NCBI GenBank assembly: GCA_030560485.1
Contig: JAKTTS010000112.1
Coordinates: 1 to 35,021, forward strand
Source of the DNA: Ascoidea tarda (nom. inval.)
Lineage: Eukaryota > Ascomycota > Saccharomycetes > Ascoideales > Ascoideaceae
Direction of reading: 5' to 3'
Length of the DNA stretch: 35,021 nucleotides
The notes below the pieces were generated by a model. The model was not told the origin of the DNA. It was given only the letters and a program-made list of their open reading frames with translations, and did no database searches. This document shows, piece after piece, positions 10,156 through 21,019 of this stretch (positions within the stretch are counted from its first letter, which is position 1; each line of letters opens with the position of its first letter). The translations under genes were made by a program, and so were the position numbers.

Positions 10156-10395
10156 TTGTTATTTGTTTGAGTTCACTGATTTTTTTTTATATAAACTCTT
10201 TTAATTTGTGTTTTCTCACCTTTACGAATACATGTGTAAAATTAATCTATTTGGATCTATTGTATTATAATTTATGAACAAATAACGAAAAAAAATAAAA
10301 AATAAAAAATAAATAATTACAGCTATATATCAGCTAAAAATTTACAGTATATATTACATATAGCACAATTTAATAGTTGCTAAAAACAAATCTAT
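10156..10395. other. Convergent 3' region of the Q/N-rich gene and MIP1
   Basis: Short AT-rich spacer with T-rich then A-rich tracts, as expected for two convergent 3' ends. Nothing else seen. Confidence 0.6.
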
Positions 10396-13300
10396 CTAAA
10401 AACTCTTGTAATAAAATTTTTTGGCCCTCTTGTCTTTATATGCTTCAGATAGATAATATTCCGCTTTATTAACATCTCCAGTTATTTGACTATTAATTAA
10501 ATTTATATCACCTAAATCTAAATTATCGCCCAGAGTTAATGAATCAATGACTTTTGATCTTGGTTGATAACTATACTTGGACAAATCAACTTTTTTAAAT
10601 GTCTTTTTCAAATATGAGTCTTTTATTTTCAATAATTGTTCAATATCAATCGACTCTCCTTCAGGCACTGGTTCCGAATTAGAGGGTGTGATGCAATCAA
10701 GATTAACTTCTTTTCTTAAAACTTTATCAATATCAATTGCAGAGAAAAATGCACAAGATTGAGGGATATTGTCAATTCCAATTTGTTCACAAAATAATGC
10801 TCTCGTCCAGATGTTACTTATTTGTAATGCCATTGCAACCCTATATTTATCTTGTTCTTCAACTAAATATCTGACTTCATCATGAATTGTTATTGATAAC
10901 CTTGCTTTCAAATTATACACATCAATAAGATATTTCATTGAAGATACCAATAAATGCAAATAATCAACTCCAGATGATTGAATAGCCCAGTTAATTCTTG
11001 ATGGCAAAAACAACATTTTTTTTAAATTGGATTTCATTAAGGCTTGAGTGATCCCTGCTCCCAACACAGGAGTCCTTGGAGATTCTTGCTCTGCTATGTT
11101 TTCTAATCTATTGAACAAAACTGATTCTGATCCACCAATCCATAATTTTTTGTTTGGTAGAAGGTTTTTTAAACCTCTTTTAACCACTGAACCTTTAGTT
11201 TCAGAAAATAATTTTTCGCAAGTATTTTTGCATTCGTCATCTGATAAACTTGGGTTGAACTGCTTTAATAGTGTCATAGTAAACCTTAACCCGGCTCCAT
11301 AAATTCTACCATAATTGAAAACTTTAGCTTCATTTCTAGAAATTCCTAAGATTTTTGCAGTTTTAGAATGAAGATCAGTTCCATTGCTTTTAGTACCTTC
11401 CAAAGTCATCCATCCAATTGGTGTGGCTCCATGTAAATTAAATACAGAGTCTCCAAGCAAACTCGCAATCCATAACTCTTCAGAATCAACATCTGCACCC
11501 ACAAAACAATAACCAGGTGGAGCTTGAATTCTTGATTTCAACTCTGAACCGATTCTTGTTTTTTTGGCGTTTGATGCAGTTAACCAAGTGTTTTCAACTG
11601 CTCTTCTGGTGATGGTTCCCATTGTTTGAAGCATAGGTATTATAATACCTATTTTATCATCATCGTTGTTAATATCAGTGGTGCTTTTGGCTTCAGTTTC
11701 AACTTCACTACTATCGATATTAGCAACAAAGTCGTTTGTATGATCATGAGATCCCAAATTGGTAGAGTTAGAATGCAAGAAAACATCGTTTTTGTTTTCA
11801 TTTTCATTCTGGTAAACTACAAATTGATTCATAATTCTATTTCTTGATGATACCCAATAACTCGAGCTGACGTTTAACTCAAGTGCTTCTTTTGCATATT
11901 CAAATTCACTTGTTAATATTCCCTATTCAAAGCTTTTCAAAAAACTTTTTGAAGATATGCTTGTCACTCTTTTATCTGGACCACCTTCATGAGGAACTTT
12001 GAAATAAACAAAACCAGGCTCGTTTAAAACTTCGAAAGTTTCATAAGTTGGATCAATTTCAATATGCAAGTAATTTCTAGAAACCAAGTCTTTTACAGAT
12101 GATTCAGGAGCCTTGAATAACCATCCATATTCGTCTGTCCATGCTAAAGGATAACCTTCCCATTTCAATTTGAGTAAAAATGGAATTATTCTTGTTTTAA
12201 TTGTTAGACAGATGGATGATGTTGCAGAAGAAAATAATTTCCTATACCATTCAGGGTATCCAGGAAACTTTTGATTTTTATAGATTTCACCATTTTTTTT
12301 ATACTTAATTTCTTTAATAGTCCAATCTAGTTGTTTTAACCAAGGATCACTATTATAAATTTCTGGTTTGTCCTTTAGGGTCTCGGCTAGATTTGTAGCA
12401 TTTTCATGTAAAATAGTTTCAATTCTATTTTTACTTTTTCTGTACAAAGATTCTGAGCTTTTAATGTAGTTTTCCCAGACATTCTTTTTAGTTGGTAAAA
12501 AGCATTGGCCCAATTGGCCTAAAGCGCCGAAAGAAATTGGATGAGGACAAATATCTAAAAACTGAGGAAAAACTTTTCTGTAGACTTGGAAAGTGGTCAA
12601 GACATCGTTGGCACAATAGTTGATTAGTTTTTGCAAATTGTCGGTGATGTCAGTTTTTTCAGTTGATTTAAAGTAATCTCTATCAGCTTTATTTACATCG
12701 ATGTTGCAATGTAGCTTGGCAACTTGAGCTAGAGAGTTTGGAGAAGAGAATTCTACCCATGGATTATCTTTATCATTAACTTCTTGAGAATTATCATCAT
12801 CAAAGGTGAAACCTTGGGAGGAGCATAAATCCGAAAATAACTGTAGTTCGCTTGAGTTGTTTGAGGATTGGGATAATTGCAGATTTTTTTTCTCTAGTTT
12901 TTCTAGCTTTGATTTTTTTGAGTTGATCCAAATTGGTCTTTGTCTTGAGCATATTCCACTGGTCGCAACGTGAAGTGACATTGTATCTAAGAAAAAGGTA
13001 TTTGATGGGTTAATATCATATTCTTCTTTAATTCTTGCACGATCATAGGAAACATTGTGGCCAATGATTAATTTTTTCAAGTAGGGGTCGTTTGTGTTCA
13101 TTGGAATCAAGTGGTTGTTCTCTGGGGATTCGTTTGTCAAATAGGGAGACAACCAACAGTACCAAGCGTTGGGTGATAAAGCAGTGGCCATTACAGGATA
13201 GCTCGATAATTTGTGCATGACTTCAACATCGAAGATTAGGGTGTCTTCTAGAGGATAGGGAACACTTTCTGGGCTATCTAGAGTATCATTTGTATATCTG

Positions 13301-14607
13301 TACCAGCCCGATTTGAAAAGCCAATTATCTGGCTTGAGTGGCAAAGAGAAGGGAGATTTGAGGGTTTCGTCAGGAGTGTAGTTTAGAAAGGATTTGGCAT
13401 TAGATAGATAAGGGTCGGAGATGTAGGAACCAATTCGAGAAAAGTGTTCATCTAGAGAATTACCAGCTAGTTTGGGGAGAGACAAATCGATTGGATTTGA
13501 TAGTTGAGTTTTTTTATCTAAGAGGTCGTGTCTTTTGAGGTACATTTTGGATAGTTTAATTTTTTCGTTGAGAATTTGATTTGATAAGAAGTTCTTGTCA
13601 TTATTGAAAAAGTTTTTTTTGGATGAATTTTTTTTAAAGAGTTGGTTGTATAAGTTATCTGATAGGTATTGAATGCCTACTTGGTTGATGGCAGGTAATT
13701 GAGTGAACTTTGTGTCGTTTTGAGCATTGAAATCTTTTAGAATTGTTTTTTCATTTAGGTGGTTATTCTTTTTTAATAGTTTGTTTTTGATTTCAATGTT
13801 GTGGTGGTTTAAACGAGGGTTTTTACTGATATCAAATTTCAAGGATGGAAAGTCATTGTTATTTGGGCTATCAATTTCGTTTAATTTAGAGAACTTGTGT
13901 TTTTTATTGAATTGGTTTGTGTTGCAGTTAGCAAAGATGTCGTTATTATTGTTATTATTATTGAAGTGATTTAGAGGATCGAAATGAGAGATACTATCGA
14001 AGGGGTTGAAGTTGTTGATTGTGATATCTTGATGAGAAATTGGATTTTGTTTGAAATAAGAGGTATATTTTGAGTTTGGGTTAATTATTGGCGGTATGCT
14101 GACTTGGATTGGGGTCAAGGAGGGTTTATTGATGATGGTATTGATATTTGGTTTATTTTTGTTAAACCCTTTTGATTTTTTGTCATAGTTTTTACCAGCG
14201 TTGGTGTTTGTGATGCTAGACTTGATTTTATTTTTGTTTTTGGTTGTATTGAAATCATCAACAGTGGGATAGCCTTTAGTATTTAGTAAATCGGGGGCAC
14301 TTTTTGATAGAGAAGGCTTTAAGCGAACCGACGAAATGTGGTTTTTAGGCAGAGAATCGAGAATGAAGTCGTGGTCATTGTCGGGAGCAGCATCATTTAT
14401 TGGAATAGGATTTGAATCAAAGTCCTGAAAGAACTTGTTTAGATTCTGAGACAAGAAATGATTTCTTGAATGAAAGTATCTTTTGTAAGTGGTAAAATTG
14501 TGCAAGGTCGTGAAGGAGAGTCTCTTATGAGAAGAGAGCATTTGGAGAGTGTTGGAGTTAGAGCATTTGGAGAGATAGTTAGTGGTGTTAAATTTGGACA
14601 GTATCAT
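10396..14607 (-). CDS. MIP1: Mitochondrial DNA polymerase gamma, frame interrupted by one TAG
   Basis: Replicates mitochondrial DNA. The frame is continuous for 1404 codons except for TAG at codon 895. The N-terminus is Ser/Thr/Lys/Arg-rich with almost no acidic residues, a good mitochondrial presequence. A long Asn-rich stretch follows, then the 3'-5' exonuclease: Exo I Asp460/Glu462, Exo II Asn518 with Asp522, Exo III Tyr664 with Asp668. Polymerase motifs (codon numbering includes the TAG): A at 1039-1043 (DVDSE), B near 1096 (KVFNYGRIYGAG), C with HDE around 1243. All polymerase motifs lie after the TAG. Codons 896-925 encode GILTSEFEYAKEALELN and onward, matching the family (human DGTLQ and the ALEIN..SFW segment), so the TAG takes the place of one residue. 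S. cerevisiae Mip1 has 1254 residues. Taken literally, the product is an 894-residue exonuclease half. Sequencing error, read-through or a null allele are all possible. Confidence 0.93.
11923..11925 (-). other. In-frame TAG inside MIP1
   Basis: On the coding strand the context is TTT GAA TAG GGA ATA. The residues before it (SKSFLKSFE) and after it (GILTSEFEYAKEAL) both align with the polymerase gamma family at the site where human has KMEDGTL, so the TAG stands where human has Asp. Window genes use TAA, TGA and TAG as normal stops (MIP1 and SOG2 end in TAG), so UAG is not reassigned in general. Confidence 0.9.
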
Positions 14608-15679
14608 TTCATTATTATTGTAATATTAATCTGTGAATCGTTTGTCTTTTCTTCTGTTAATGTGTCTTTCAGATTCAATTCCTCCTTAGTCAAAAATTTG
14701 AAGAAAAATTCAAAACATGCTCAAAAAAAGGAAAAAAAGAAGTGACTTGGTGAAAAAATCAAGTCCAGCAATGAGGATGCACATGTGTAAACCACGAGAT
14801 ATGTGCACGTGAGGAGACTGGTCTAGGCCTTTCTGTGGACACACGTTTTCCCACGCTGGCGTCTGCACTAGAGCGCCCCAGAACGAGGTTTGAGACAGAA
14901 CAAGCTTTTTCTGCACCAAGTAGGCTGTAGCGCAGACCGAATTCTGGATTGGGACAGGCGAATAGCCTCTTTCAATAAGAAGAACGACAGACAAAAGTGT
15001 GGAAAAGGAGGAAGAGTGTGCTGGTGTTGTGGAAATGCCAAACCATCCGAAGCAGCATGAGAAACAAAAGCAGAGTGAGGAAGAAGCGAGACTACCGAAA
15101 AACATGCTTCGGCAACATAGCGCAGGCCCAGCGCAAGACAAGTGCCGGAGTCAGGCACAAGCCCTGCAGCTGTTGTACCGGGACGGGCACAGCTGCTAAT
15201 AATAGTGTGCAGTGCGGTGCGCTCCCGATAAGACGGGCTGTGTCTGTGGAGTGCGCGGCAAACTGCGTGCAGACGCAGCAAACCGCATCAGGCCCACGCG
15301 GCGACCCTCTGCTGTGGGAGTATAAATTCCAGCGAGCTCGCTCCAGCTGTCTTCAACTCGACCATCCCCTGCTGTGCATCCTCTGCTGCCGCTGCTTCTC
15401 GTCTCTCCAACGCCTGTGCTTCTCGTCTTTCTCCTGCTGCTTGCTAGTCTCACTTCCTCTGCGTTTTTTGTGCTCTTCTCTTCAGCGGCATCCAATTCTA
15501 TCTTTCACTCAGAATTTGTGCTTTTGGAACCACCTTTCTCGCCAGATCTTTCTTGCTCGCTTCGTTCCCTCACCTTCTTTCCAGCACTTTCTTCATTTGC
15601 TTCTCCTGATTCCCTCTGCTTTTGCGCTTTTTGCTATATGCTTGTTTCGTCCTGATTTTCCTTCTACTCGTTTTTCAAA
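14608..15679. promoter_or_regulatory. Divergent MIP1-SKT5 promoter and SKT5 leader
   Basis: About 1.07 kb. The stretch from about 14740 to 15420 is clearly GC-richer than the flanking genes. It holds CACATGTG near 14780, CACGTG at 14806-14811 (Cbf1/Pho4-type core), and TATAAAT at 15321-15327, a plausible SKT5 TATA box. From about 15340 to the SKT5 ATG the + strand is pyrimidine-rich, poor in A and nearly free of ATG, as in a long leader. Open frames across the region lack ATG starts or overlap each other, and I do not consider them genes. Confidence 0.6.
15638..15655 (+). other. Five-codon upstream ORF (MLVSS) of SKT5
   Basis: The only ATG I see in the long pyrimidine-rich leader downstream of the TATA box. 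It encodes five residues and stops at TGA 15653-15655, 24 bases before the SKT5 ATG. Its place suggests it could tune translation of SKT5; this is inference. Confidence 0.4.
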
Positions 15680-18601
15680 ATGCATCCCTATAGACAAAAT
15701 TTGCCTGCCAATAACCACAATTTTCATCCTAACCAAATTCACGACAACTATCCCAATGACCAATCGTATCCTCTTCAAAACCAGCAGACCCAGAAAAACC
15801 TGTCTCCTTATCAACAATTAAGACCTCAAAATCAAAACCAGAATCAATTTTACACCCAAAACCAAAATTCAAATTCTAATCAAAGCCCAGGCCCAAATCA
15901 AAACCAAAACTCAAATCAAAATCAAAATCAAAATAATTTTTCAATAAGACTACCACATCAACAAACATACCCATTTCAACCATCTCAACAACCTTATAAC
16001 AACAACAAAAACAGTATCAACAAAAACAACATTAACGGTAATAATGGTAATAACACTAATAACACTAATAATATTCCACTATACAATAACAAAAAATCTC
16101 CTTTGCCCCAACATCCTCCACCTCAGCAACAATACCCACCTTTAAATTCTCCCAACTCGTTAAAACACCCAATTCCAATTTCAAACCAAACCTCAAACCC
16201 AAACTCTTCCAATTCTTCTGAAAGATTCTACTCTCCCACCAACTCTAACTTTCCTCCTTCTATCAACACTTCTCAAAATAACCAAAATTACAACAATTAC
16301 AATAACCAAAATAACAGAAATAACCAAAATAGCCAAAATAACCAAAATGCACCTCCAAAAACACCCGACGCTTTTTCCTTTCAAACTGTTGACAAATCTC
16401 CTAGCTTTCCTCCTTTAAACTCCGCAAACAACAACAACAACAACAACAATAACATCAACTCATCTCCCTACTATAATATCAACAATCCTTACCTTTCAAA
16501 CAACAACTCTAATCCTATCCCAAACCGTAACATTAACTCAAATCCACCCTCTAATGCTAATACCCCAACAACCTCTTCATTCACTCAAAACATCACTTCT
16601 GTGAGCTCGAACACTGCCAATTTCTACGACTCAATCGATTTCGATAACAACCCTTCCGCAAAAAATGTCCCTCAATTCAAAGAAGATAAAGTAAATAATA
16701 TCCAACCACAGGTCCTATTCTCTGCCGACCCTTATTCTCAATCTGCCTCTCCCATCCCTTCCCCAATACAACAGAATATCCCTAAACCTCCTTTAAAACC
16801 CTTTTCGCCACAGCAAACTGGCTCTTCCAACTCAGCATCCTCCTCCACTTCCGCTCTTAATAGAGAAATTAATAACGTAACAAATAATCTAAATAACCTA
16901 TCTCTATCAAACTTGACTCAACAGCAGCAACAACTCAACTCAAACACTGGCGACTCTTCTCTCACTCTACCCAAACCACCTACAAATCTACAAGCCCCAA
17001 GTATCTACTCTAACACTAGAAACTCACACTATGAAAGAGCCGACTCTCCTCCTTTTACTTTATTCAATGCTGGTGGTGTATCCGAATACTCTCACTCAGT
17101 GTACAACCAATTGGTTGGTGATAACGCTTCTCTCCTACCAAGAATTAAAACTATAGACTTGTATAGAAAAAACGCAAAGAAATCAAACGACCCTGGCGTT
17201 TTATTCCAGTTTGCTCAATATCTTCTACAAACTGCCTTAATGATTGATCCAAATGAATCAACTATCTCAGCAAACAACTTATCCCAAATCCCAAACACCC
17301 CAAGCAATAATTCCACTTCCAATAACAATCAAAGCAATCCCAATTTGACTGGAAATACTGTTCAAAGCACTAATCAATCCAGCAACTTAAATGTTTCAAC
17401 TAATAACAATGGCCTAAGCCTGTCCCCATCTTTTGTGGATTTATCTCGTATTCCAAGCAACACCAACCTTACAAATTTATCTGGCACCGATATCGATAAT
17501 CCAAATAACAACCTAAACTCATTACCAAATTCAAATTCAAATTCAAATTCAAATTCAAACACAAATTTAAATACTCCTAAATTCTCGCAAAATTTATCCG
17601 TCTATTCAAATAATACCTCAAACCGTTCAAATCTAAACGTAACTGGAAATGCAAACGCAAATGCCTCACTCAACCGTCAACAACTATTAAAAGAAGCTGT
17701 ACATTACTTGAAAAAATTGTCCGACAAAGGTTATTCAGAAGCACAGTACTTGTTGGGCGATGCTTATTCTTCTGGCGCTTTGGGTAAAACCGATAATAAT
17801 AAAGCTTTTGTTTTATTTTTAGCTGCTGCCAAACATGGTCATATTGAAAGTGCTTATCGTACTTCCTATTGTTATGAAGAAGGTTTGGGTGTCTCTAGAG
17901 ATGCTAGAAAGTCCATCAAATTTTTGACTGCTGCTGCTGCTAAAAATCATCCTTCTGCAATGCTCAAATTAGGTATCTATTCCTATTACACAAGAATGGG
18001 CTTAAGTGATAACATTAACACCAGAAAAATGGGTATCAAATGGCTAACAATTGCTGCCACTAAAGCAACAGAGCTAACTTGTGCAGCTCCATATGAATTG
18101 GGTAGGATCTACGAAACTGGTTTCAAAGATATTGTCATTAGTGACAGAAGATATGCCTATGAGCTATATACCCAAGCTGCTAGTTTAGGTCATATTCCAT
18201 CAGCCGCTAAATTAGGAAAGATTTACGAATTTGGTACTGATATTGGTATACCTGCAGATTCTAATTTGTCTATTCACTACTACACTCAGGCAGCTCTCGG
18301 AGGTGATTTGGAATCAATGCTAAGTATGTGTGCTTGGTACCTTATTGGCGCTGAGCCTTACTTGCCAAAAGATCAAAATGAAGCATTTGCTTGGGCTTTA
18401 AGAGCTGCTAATGGAGGTTTGCCAAAGGCTCAATTTGCAATTGGGCATTTTTACGAAAAGGGTATTGGATGTGAAATCAATCTAGCGGAAAGCAAAAAAT
18501 GGATAAACGAGGCTGCCAAAGGGGGTGATGCAAGAGCGATTGCAAAGTTGGGTGGTAAAGCTCCAAAACCTGATAAAGATGAAAAGTGTATTATTATGTG
18601 A
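15680..18601 (+). CDS. SKT5: Chitin synthase III activator, Sel1-repeat protein
   Basis: Skt5/Chs4 activates and localises chitin synthase Chs3 at the bud neck and plasma membrane. The 973-residue protein has a long Asn/Gln/Pro/Ser-rich N-terminal half, a conserved lead-in at about 480-520 (LLPRIKTIDLYRKNAKKSNDP), a low-complexity insert at about 535-660, and then a run of Sel1 repeats from about 667 to 960 (GYSEAQYLLGDAYSSG, GHIPSAAKLGKIYEFG, GLPKAQFAIGHFYEKG). It ends in CIIM, a CaaX box for farnesylation as known in the family. The insert between lead-in and repeats is unusually long. CTG occurs in frame only twice, both in low-complexity parts, although CTG is common out of frame. It could be an SKT5/SHC1 paralogue; the CaaX end favours SKT5. 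Confidence 0.92.
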   Translation: MHPYRQNLPANNHNFHPNQIHDNYPNDQSYPLQNQQTQKNLSPYQQLRPQNQNQNQFYTQNQNSNSNQSPGPNQNQNSNQNQNQNNFSIRLPHQQTYPFQPSQQPYNNNKNSINKNNINGNNGNNTNNTNNIPLYNNKKSPLPQHPPPQQQYPPLNSPNSLKHPIPISNQTSNPNSSNSSERFYSPTNSNFPPSINTSQNNQNYNNYNNQNNRNNQNSQNNQNAPPKTPDAFSFQTVDKSPSFPPLNSANNNNNNNNNINSSPYYNINNPYLSNNNSNPIPNRNINSNPPSNANTPTTSSFTQNITSVSSNTANFYDSIDFDNNPSAKNVPQFKEDKVNNIQPQVLFSADPYSQSASPIPSPIQQNIPKPPLKPFSPQQTGSSNSASSSTSALNREINNVTNNLNNLSLSNLTQQQQQLNSNTGDSSLTLPKPPTNLQAPSIYSNTRNSHYERADSPPFTLFNAGGVSEYSHSVYNQLVGDNASLLPRIKTIDLYRKNAKKSNDPGVLFQFAQYLLQTALMIDPNESTISANNLSQIPNTPSNNSTSNNNQSNPNLTGNTVQSTNQSSNLNVSTNNNGLSLSPSFVDLSRIPSNTNLTNLSGTDIDNPNNNLNSLPNSNSNSNSNSNTNLNTPKFSQNLSVYSNNTSNRSNLNVTGNANANASLNRQQLLKEAVHYLKKLSDKGYSEAQYLLGDAYSSGALGKTDNNKAFVLFLAAAKHGHIESAYRTSYCYEEGLGVSRDARKSIKFLTAAAAKNHPSAMLKLGIYSYYTRMGLSDNINTRKMGIKWLTIAATKATELTCAAPYELGRIYETGFKDIVISDRRYAYELYTQAASLGHIPSAAKLGKIYEFGTDIGIPADSNLSIHYYTQAALGGDLESMLSMCAWYLIGAEPYLPKDQNEAFAWALRAANGGLPKAQFAIGHFYEKGIGCEINLAESKKWINEAAKGGDARAIAKLGGKAPKPDKDEKCIIM

Positions 18602-19906
18602 TAGCCACAACAACAAAAATAATGACAATAATAACGATAGCATGAAAATCATAACAGTTTTCATTATATCATTACAAATTAATAACATTAATGATTTTAA
18701 GCAAATGTTTTCTTTCTTTATAATTTTCTAATACTAGCCATTTGAATTCGACAATGATGTCATTTGACATACAAAATATCGATAATAAAAACAACAAAAA
18801 AAACTAATCCAAAAAAAAAAATATGCAAAGTTGTTTTACTATTTAATTTTCGTATCAGTTTTTGGTTTTTTTCACATTTTCCAGTTAATTTTTCTAATGT
18901 TTTATATTTTTGTTTTTCTCCAGTGAGTTCATTAAATGACTATTTCAGCATTTTTTCTTTTCTCTTTTCTTCCTTTTCTCTTTTCTTCCTTTGTCTTTAC
19001 TTTATTCATAAAACAAAATTAATTTAATATCTTTTGCTGTCGCTTGGCACACTGTTGAGCTTGCCACTTGTAGTCTGCAGTTGATCAAAGCAGAGTGAAA
19101 CTGAGTAAGACGGAGTAAAATTGAGGAAAAGGATTGAAAGGAGAGGAATCGACAAAGAAATCGCCTCTTTAGAAATAAACTTCAGTCTGAGACAGGGAGA
19201 AGGACTAAGTGTTTATTGTTCAATGCAGAAGAGAGCTCAGAAGGGAATCCAGAGAAGAATTCAAGGGCTGAAGAATGAAGGGCATTTGTTGTCATTTGTT
19301 GTTGAAAACAGAGAATTGTGGAATAGAGGCAGTTAAGTGGAATTCGCATGGGATATCTGGTAACTCGTAGTGGTTATTGGGAAATATCTGGTAAAAAAAC
19401 GGCGAAAACACCTCTCAAAAAGTCCAAAGAGTTCAAAGAGTTCAAAGAGTGTAGAACCGAATATTTTTTTGTGTAATTGGAGATATATTTTAAGAGGACC
19501 TTTGATAATAAGAATAACGTTTGAAGGTGGAAAGTATGGCAAAGATTATGAGGGTGCAAAGAAAGGTGTTACAATAAATTAGTAGATTGCAGATTATTAT
19601 TTAAGAGTAAAGTATAAATTATGTGTAAAATGTGTGTAAAATGTGAGTATATAATATGAGTATATAATATATGGGAAAGGGTGAAATGAAGTTATGAAAC
19701 CCGAAGAATTGAGTGTCGTCAAGCAGTGGAGTAGAACACAAGATAGAGATAGAAAATAAAGGAGATGAGGATGTAAGTAGATAAAGATGATCAAAGGATT
19801 GAGATGCGAATAAGTATACAACTAAAAGAAATTAAAAAGATGAGTGAAAAAAAGAAAGAAAGAAAGAAAGTTGGACAAAGTAAAATACAGAATAAGGTTG
19901 CTTTAA
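18602..19906. other. Long convergent intergenic region
   Basis: 1.3 kb between the 3' ends of SKT5 (+) and the COMT-like gene (-). The first 400 bases are AT-rich with T-rich tracts. From about 19070 to 19870 the + strand is markedly purine-rich, and frames of 60-75 codons exist on both strands without good starts or recognisable motifs. An AAAG microsatellite lies at about 19847-19870. I see no gene; a non-coding or antisense transcript is possible. Confidence 0.5.
19847..19870. repeat. AAAG microsatellite
   Basis: About five AAAG units just downstream (in the minus sense) of the COMT-like gene. Confidence 0.7.
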
Positions 19907-21019
19907 TTAAATTAAAGCATTTGAACAGACACTGAGCAATAGGCCATCGACTTGGGTGTTGTTTTGGTAATCGTAGTTGAGATTAATATTGTTATTGACG
20001 AATTTTACCATTTGGTTTGAATATTGCAAGTTCCATTTACCAAGATAGATCCATTTTTTCTTGTTGAATTTTCTGATTAATTTTTTGTTATTTGAGTTGG
20101 AAAGATTGTTGTTGAGATTTGAGAGCAAGTAGTTATTTAGTTGGAATTTGTTTGAAGGAATGAGGTCCATGTAGTTTATATAATCCGACAATTGGAAATT
20201 GAAGATGTTATCTGAGATTATTATTGAGTTTTTATTGATTAGACCTAGAGATTCGACTATTTTGAAGGAGTTTAGAGATAGCGAGGAATTTGATATTGAA
20301 TTGGTGTTGCTGATTGGATTGAGATCATTATCGGGGAAATTGGGGGCAAAAATGTTGTTATCGTTATTATAGCAGTTTGATTCAAAGTTGATTAGATCTA
20401 AATTTGAATATTCGTTATTCAAGTAGAGCAAATTTATATTTGAGAACTTGAGAGTGTTGAGTAGATACGACAATGAGTCGTAAATGGAGGAGTGGTTTAA
20501 GAAAATGAAGTTTTTGGGCAAATCTTGAAGTGGATAGACGAGATTAATCAAGGACTGGGATAATTTGAAGTAATAGTCATTTGGTTCGATGGTAATGAAG
20601 TAAAAGTCGTTGAATAGATTTGAGTTGTTGAATTTCAAAAACAACGATATGAAGAAAATGGTATTGTAGCCTATATTTGAGTTCAATTCAACAAATAGCT
20701 TTTTCTGGCTTTGATTGATGTTGTGTGAAAAGAAGTTTTTAACGAAATAGTTTTCTAAAAAGAAGTATTTCTGGTCAATTAGAGATTTCAAGTTATTTTT
20801 CTGGTTTTTGATTGAATCCAAATAATTCAACAAAGCCATGGGATTGCCTTTAAAGCGATTTTGGCTGACAACGATAGGGTTGTTGATTATTTGAGTGGAG
20901 ATGTCATTTAAATAGTTTGGGTTAATGAAAGAGGAGTCCTCTTCAAAGGATAATAAAGAATTTGAGCTGTGATTTGATTGAGAGTATAGATTGAAAGAAT
21001 TTGATTCAACTAAAGACAT
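19907..21019 (-). CDS. COMT-like SAM-dependent O-methyltransferase (divergent)
   Basis: 370 residues. The order of motifs follows catechol O-methyltransferase: a lead-in resembling the family KG..ID segment (RFKGNPMALLNYLDSIKN), a SAM-binding segment FVELNSNIGYNT (family LELG.YCGYS), FITIEPND with the Glu that binds the SAM ribose, and, after an Asn-rich insert of about 40 residues, SLGLINKNSIIISDNIF (family GLLRKG..L.ADNV) with the Asp-Asn pair that helps hold Mg2+. The third metal ligand, Asp in the family FLDHWK motif, reads LNNEYS, so it appears to be Asn. Activity may therefore be altered or lost. The substrate cannot be told; fungal homologues are called catechol or small-molecule methyltransferases. 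No in-frame CTG. The first ATG was taken as start. Confidence 0.65.
   Translation of the reverse strand: MSLVESNSFNLYSQSNHSSNSLLSFEEDSSFINPNYLNDISTQIINNPIVVSQNRFKGNPMALLNYLDSIKNQKNNLKSLIDQKYFFLENYFVKNFFSHNINQSQKKLFVELNSNIGYNTIFFISLFLKFNNSNLFNDFYFITIEPNDYYFKLSQSLINLVYPLQDLPKNFIFLNHSSIYDSLSYLLNTLKFSNINLLYLNNEYSNLDLINFESNCYNNDNNIFAPNFPDNDLNPISNTNSISNSSLSLNSFKIVESLGLINKNSIIISDNIFNFQLSDYINYMDLIPSNKFQLNNYLLSNLNNNLSNSNNKKLIRKFNKKKWIYLGKWNLQYSNQMVKFVNNNINLNYDYQNNTQVDGLLLSVCSNALI

Noticed and set aside
10396-11832. A separate gene for the polymerase half of MIP1 starting at Met (MNQFVV)
   Set aside because: The frame continues upstream for 30 family-conserved codons to the TAG, and there is no promoter spacing; it is the same gene.
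11830-11930. Intron in MIP1 ending at the TAG (as a 3' splice site)
   Set aside because: Conserved residues run right up to and right after the TAG with no room for an intron, and I see no donor or TACTAAC-type branch site.
14997-15821. 274-codon open frame overlapping the SKT5 leader and start
   Set aside because: It crosses the GC-rich promoter and enters SKT5 in another frame, is loaded with Cys, Ser and Leu from pyrimidine bias, uses CTG freely and has no family match.
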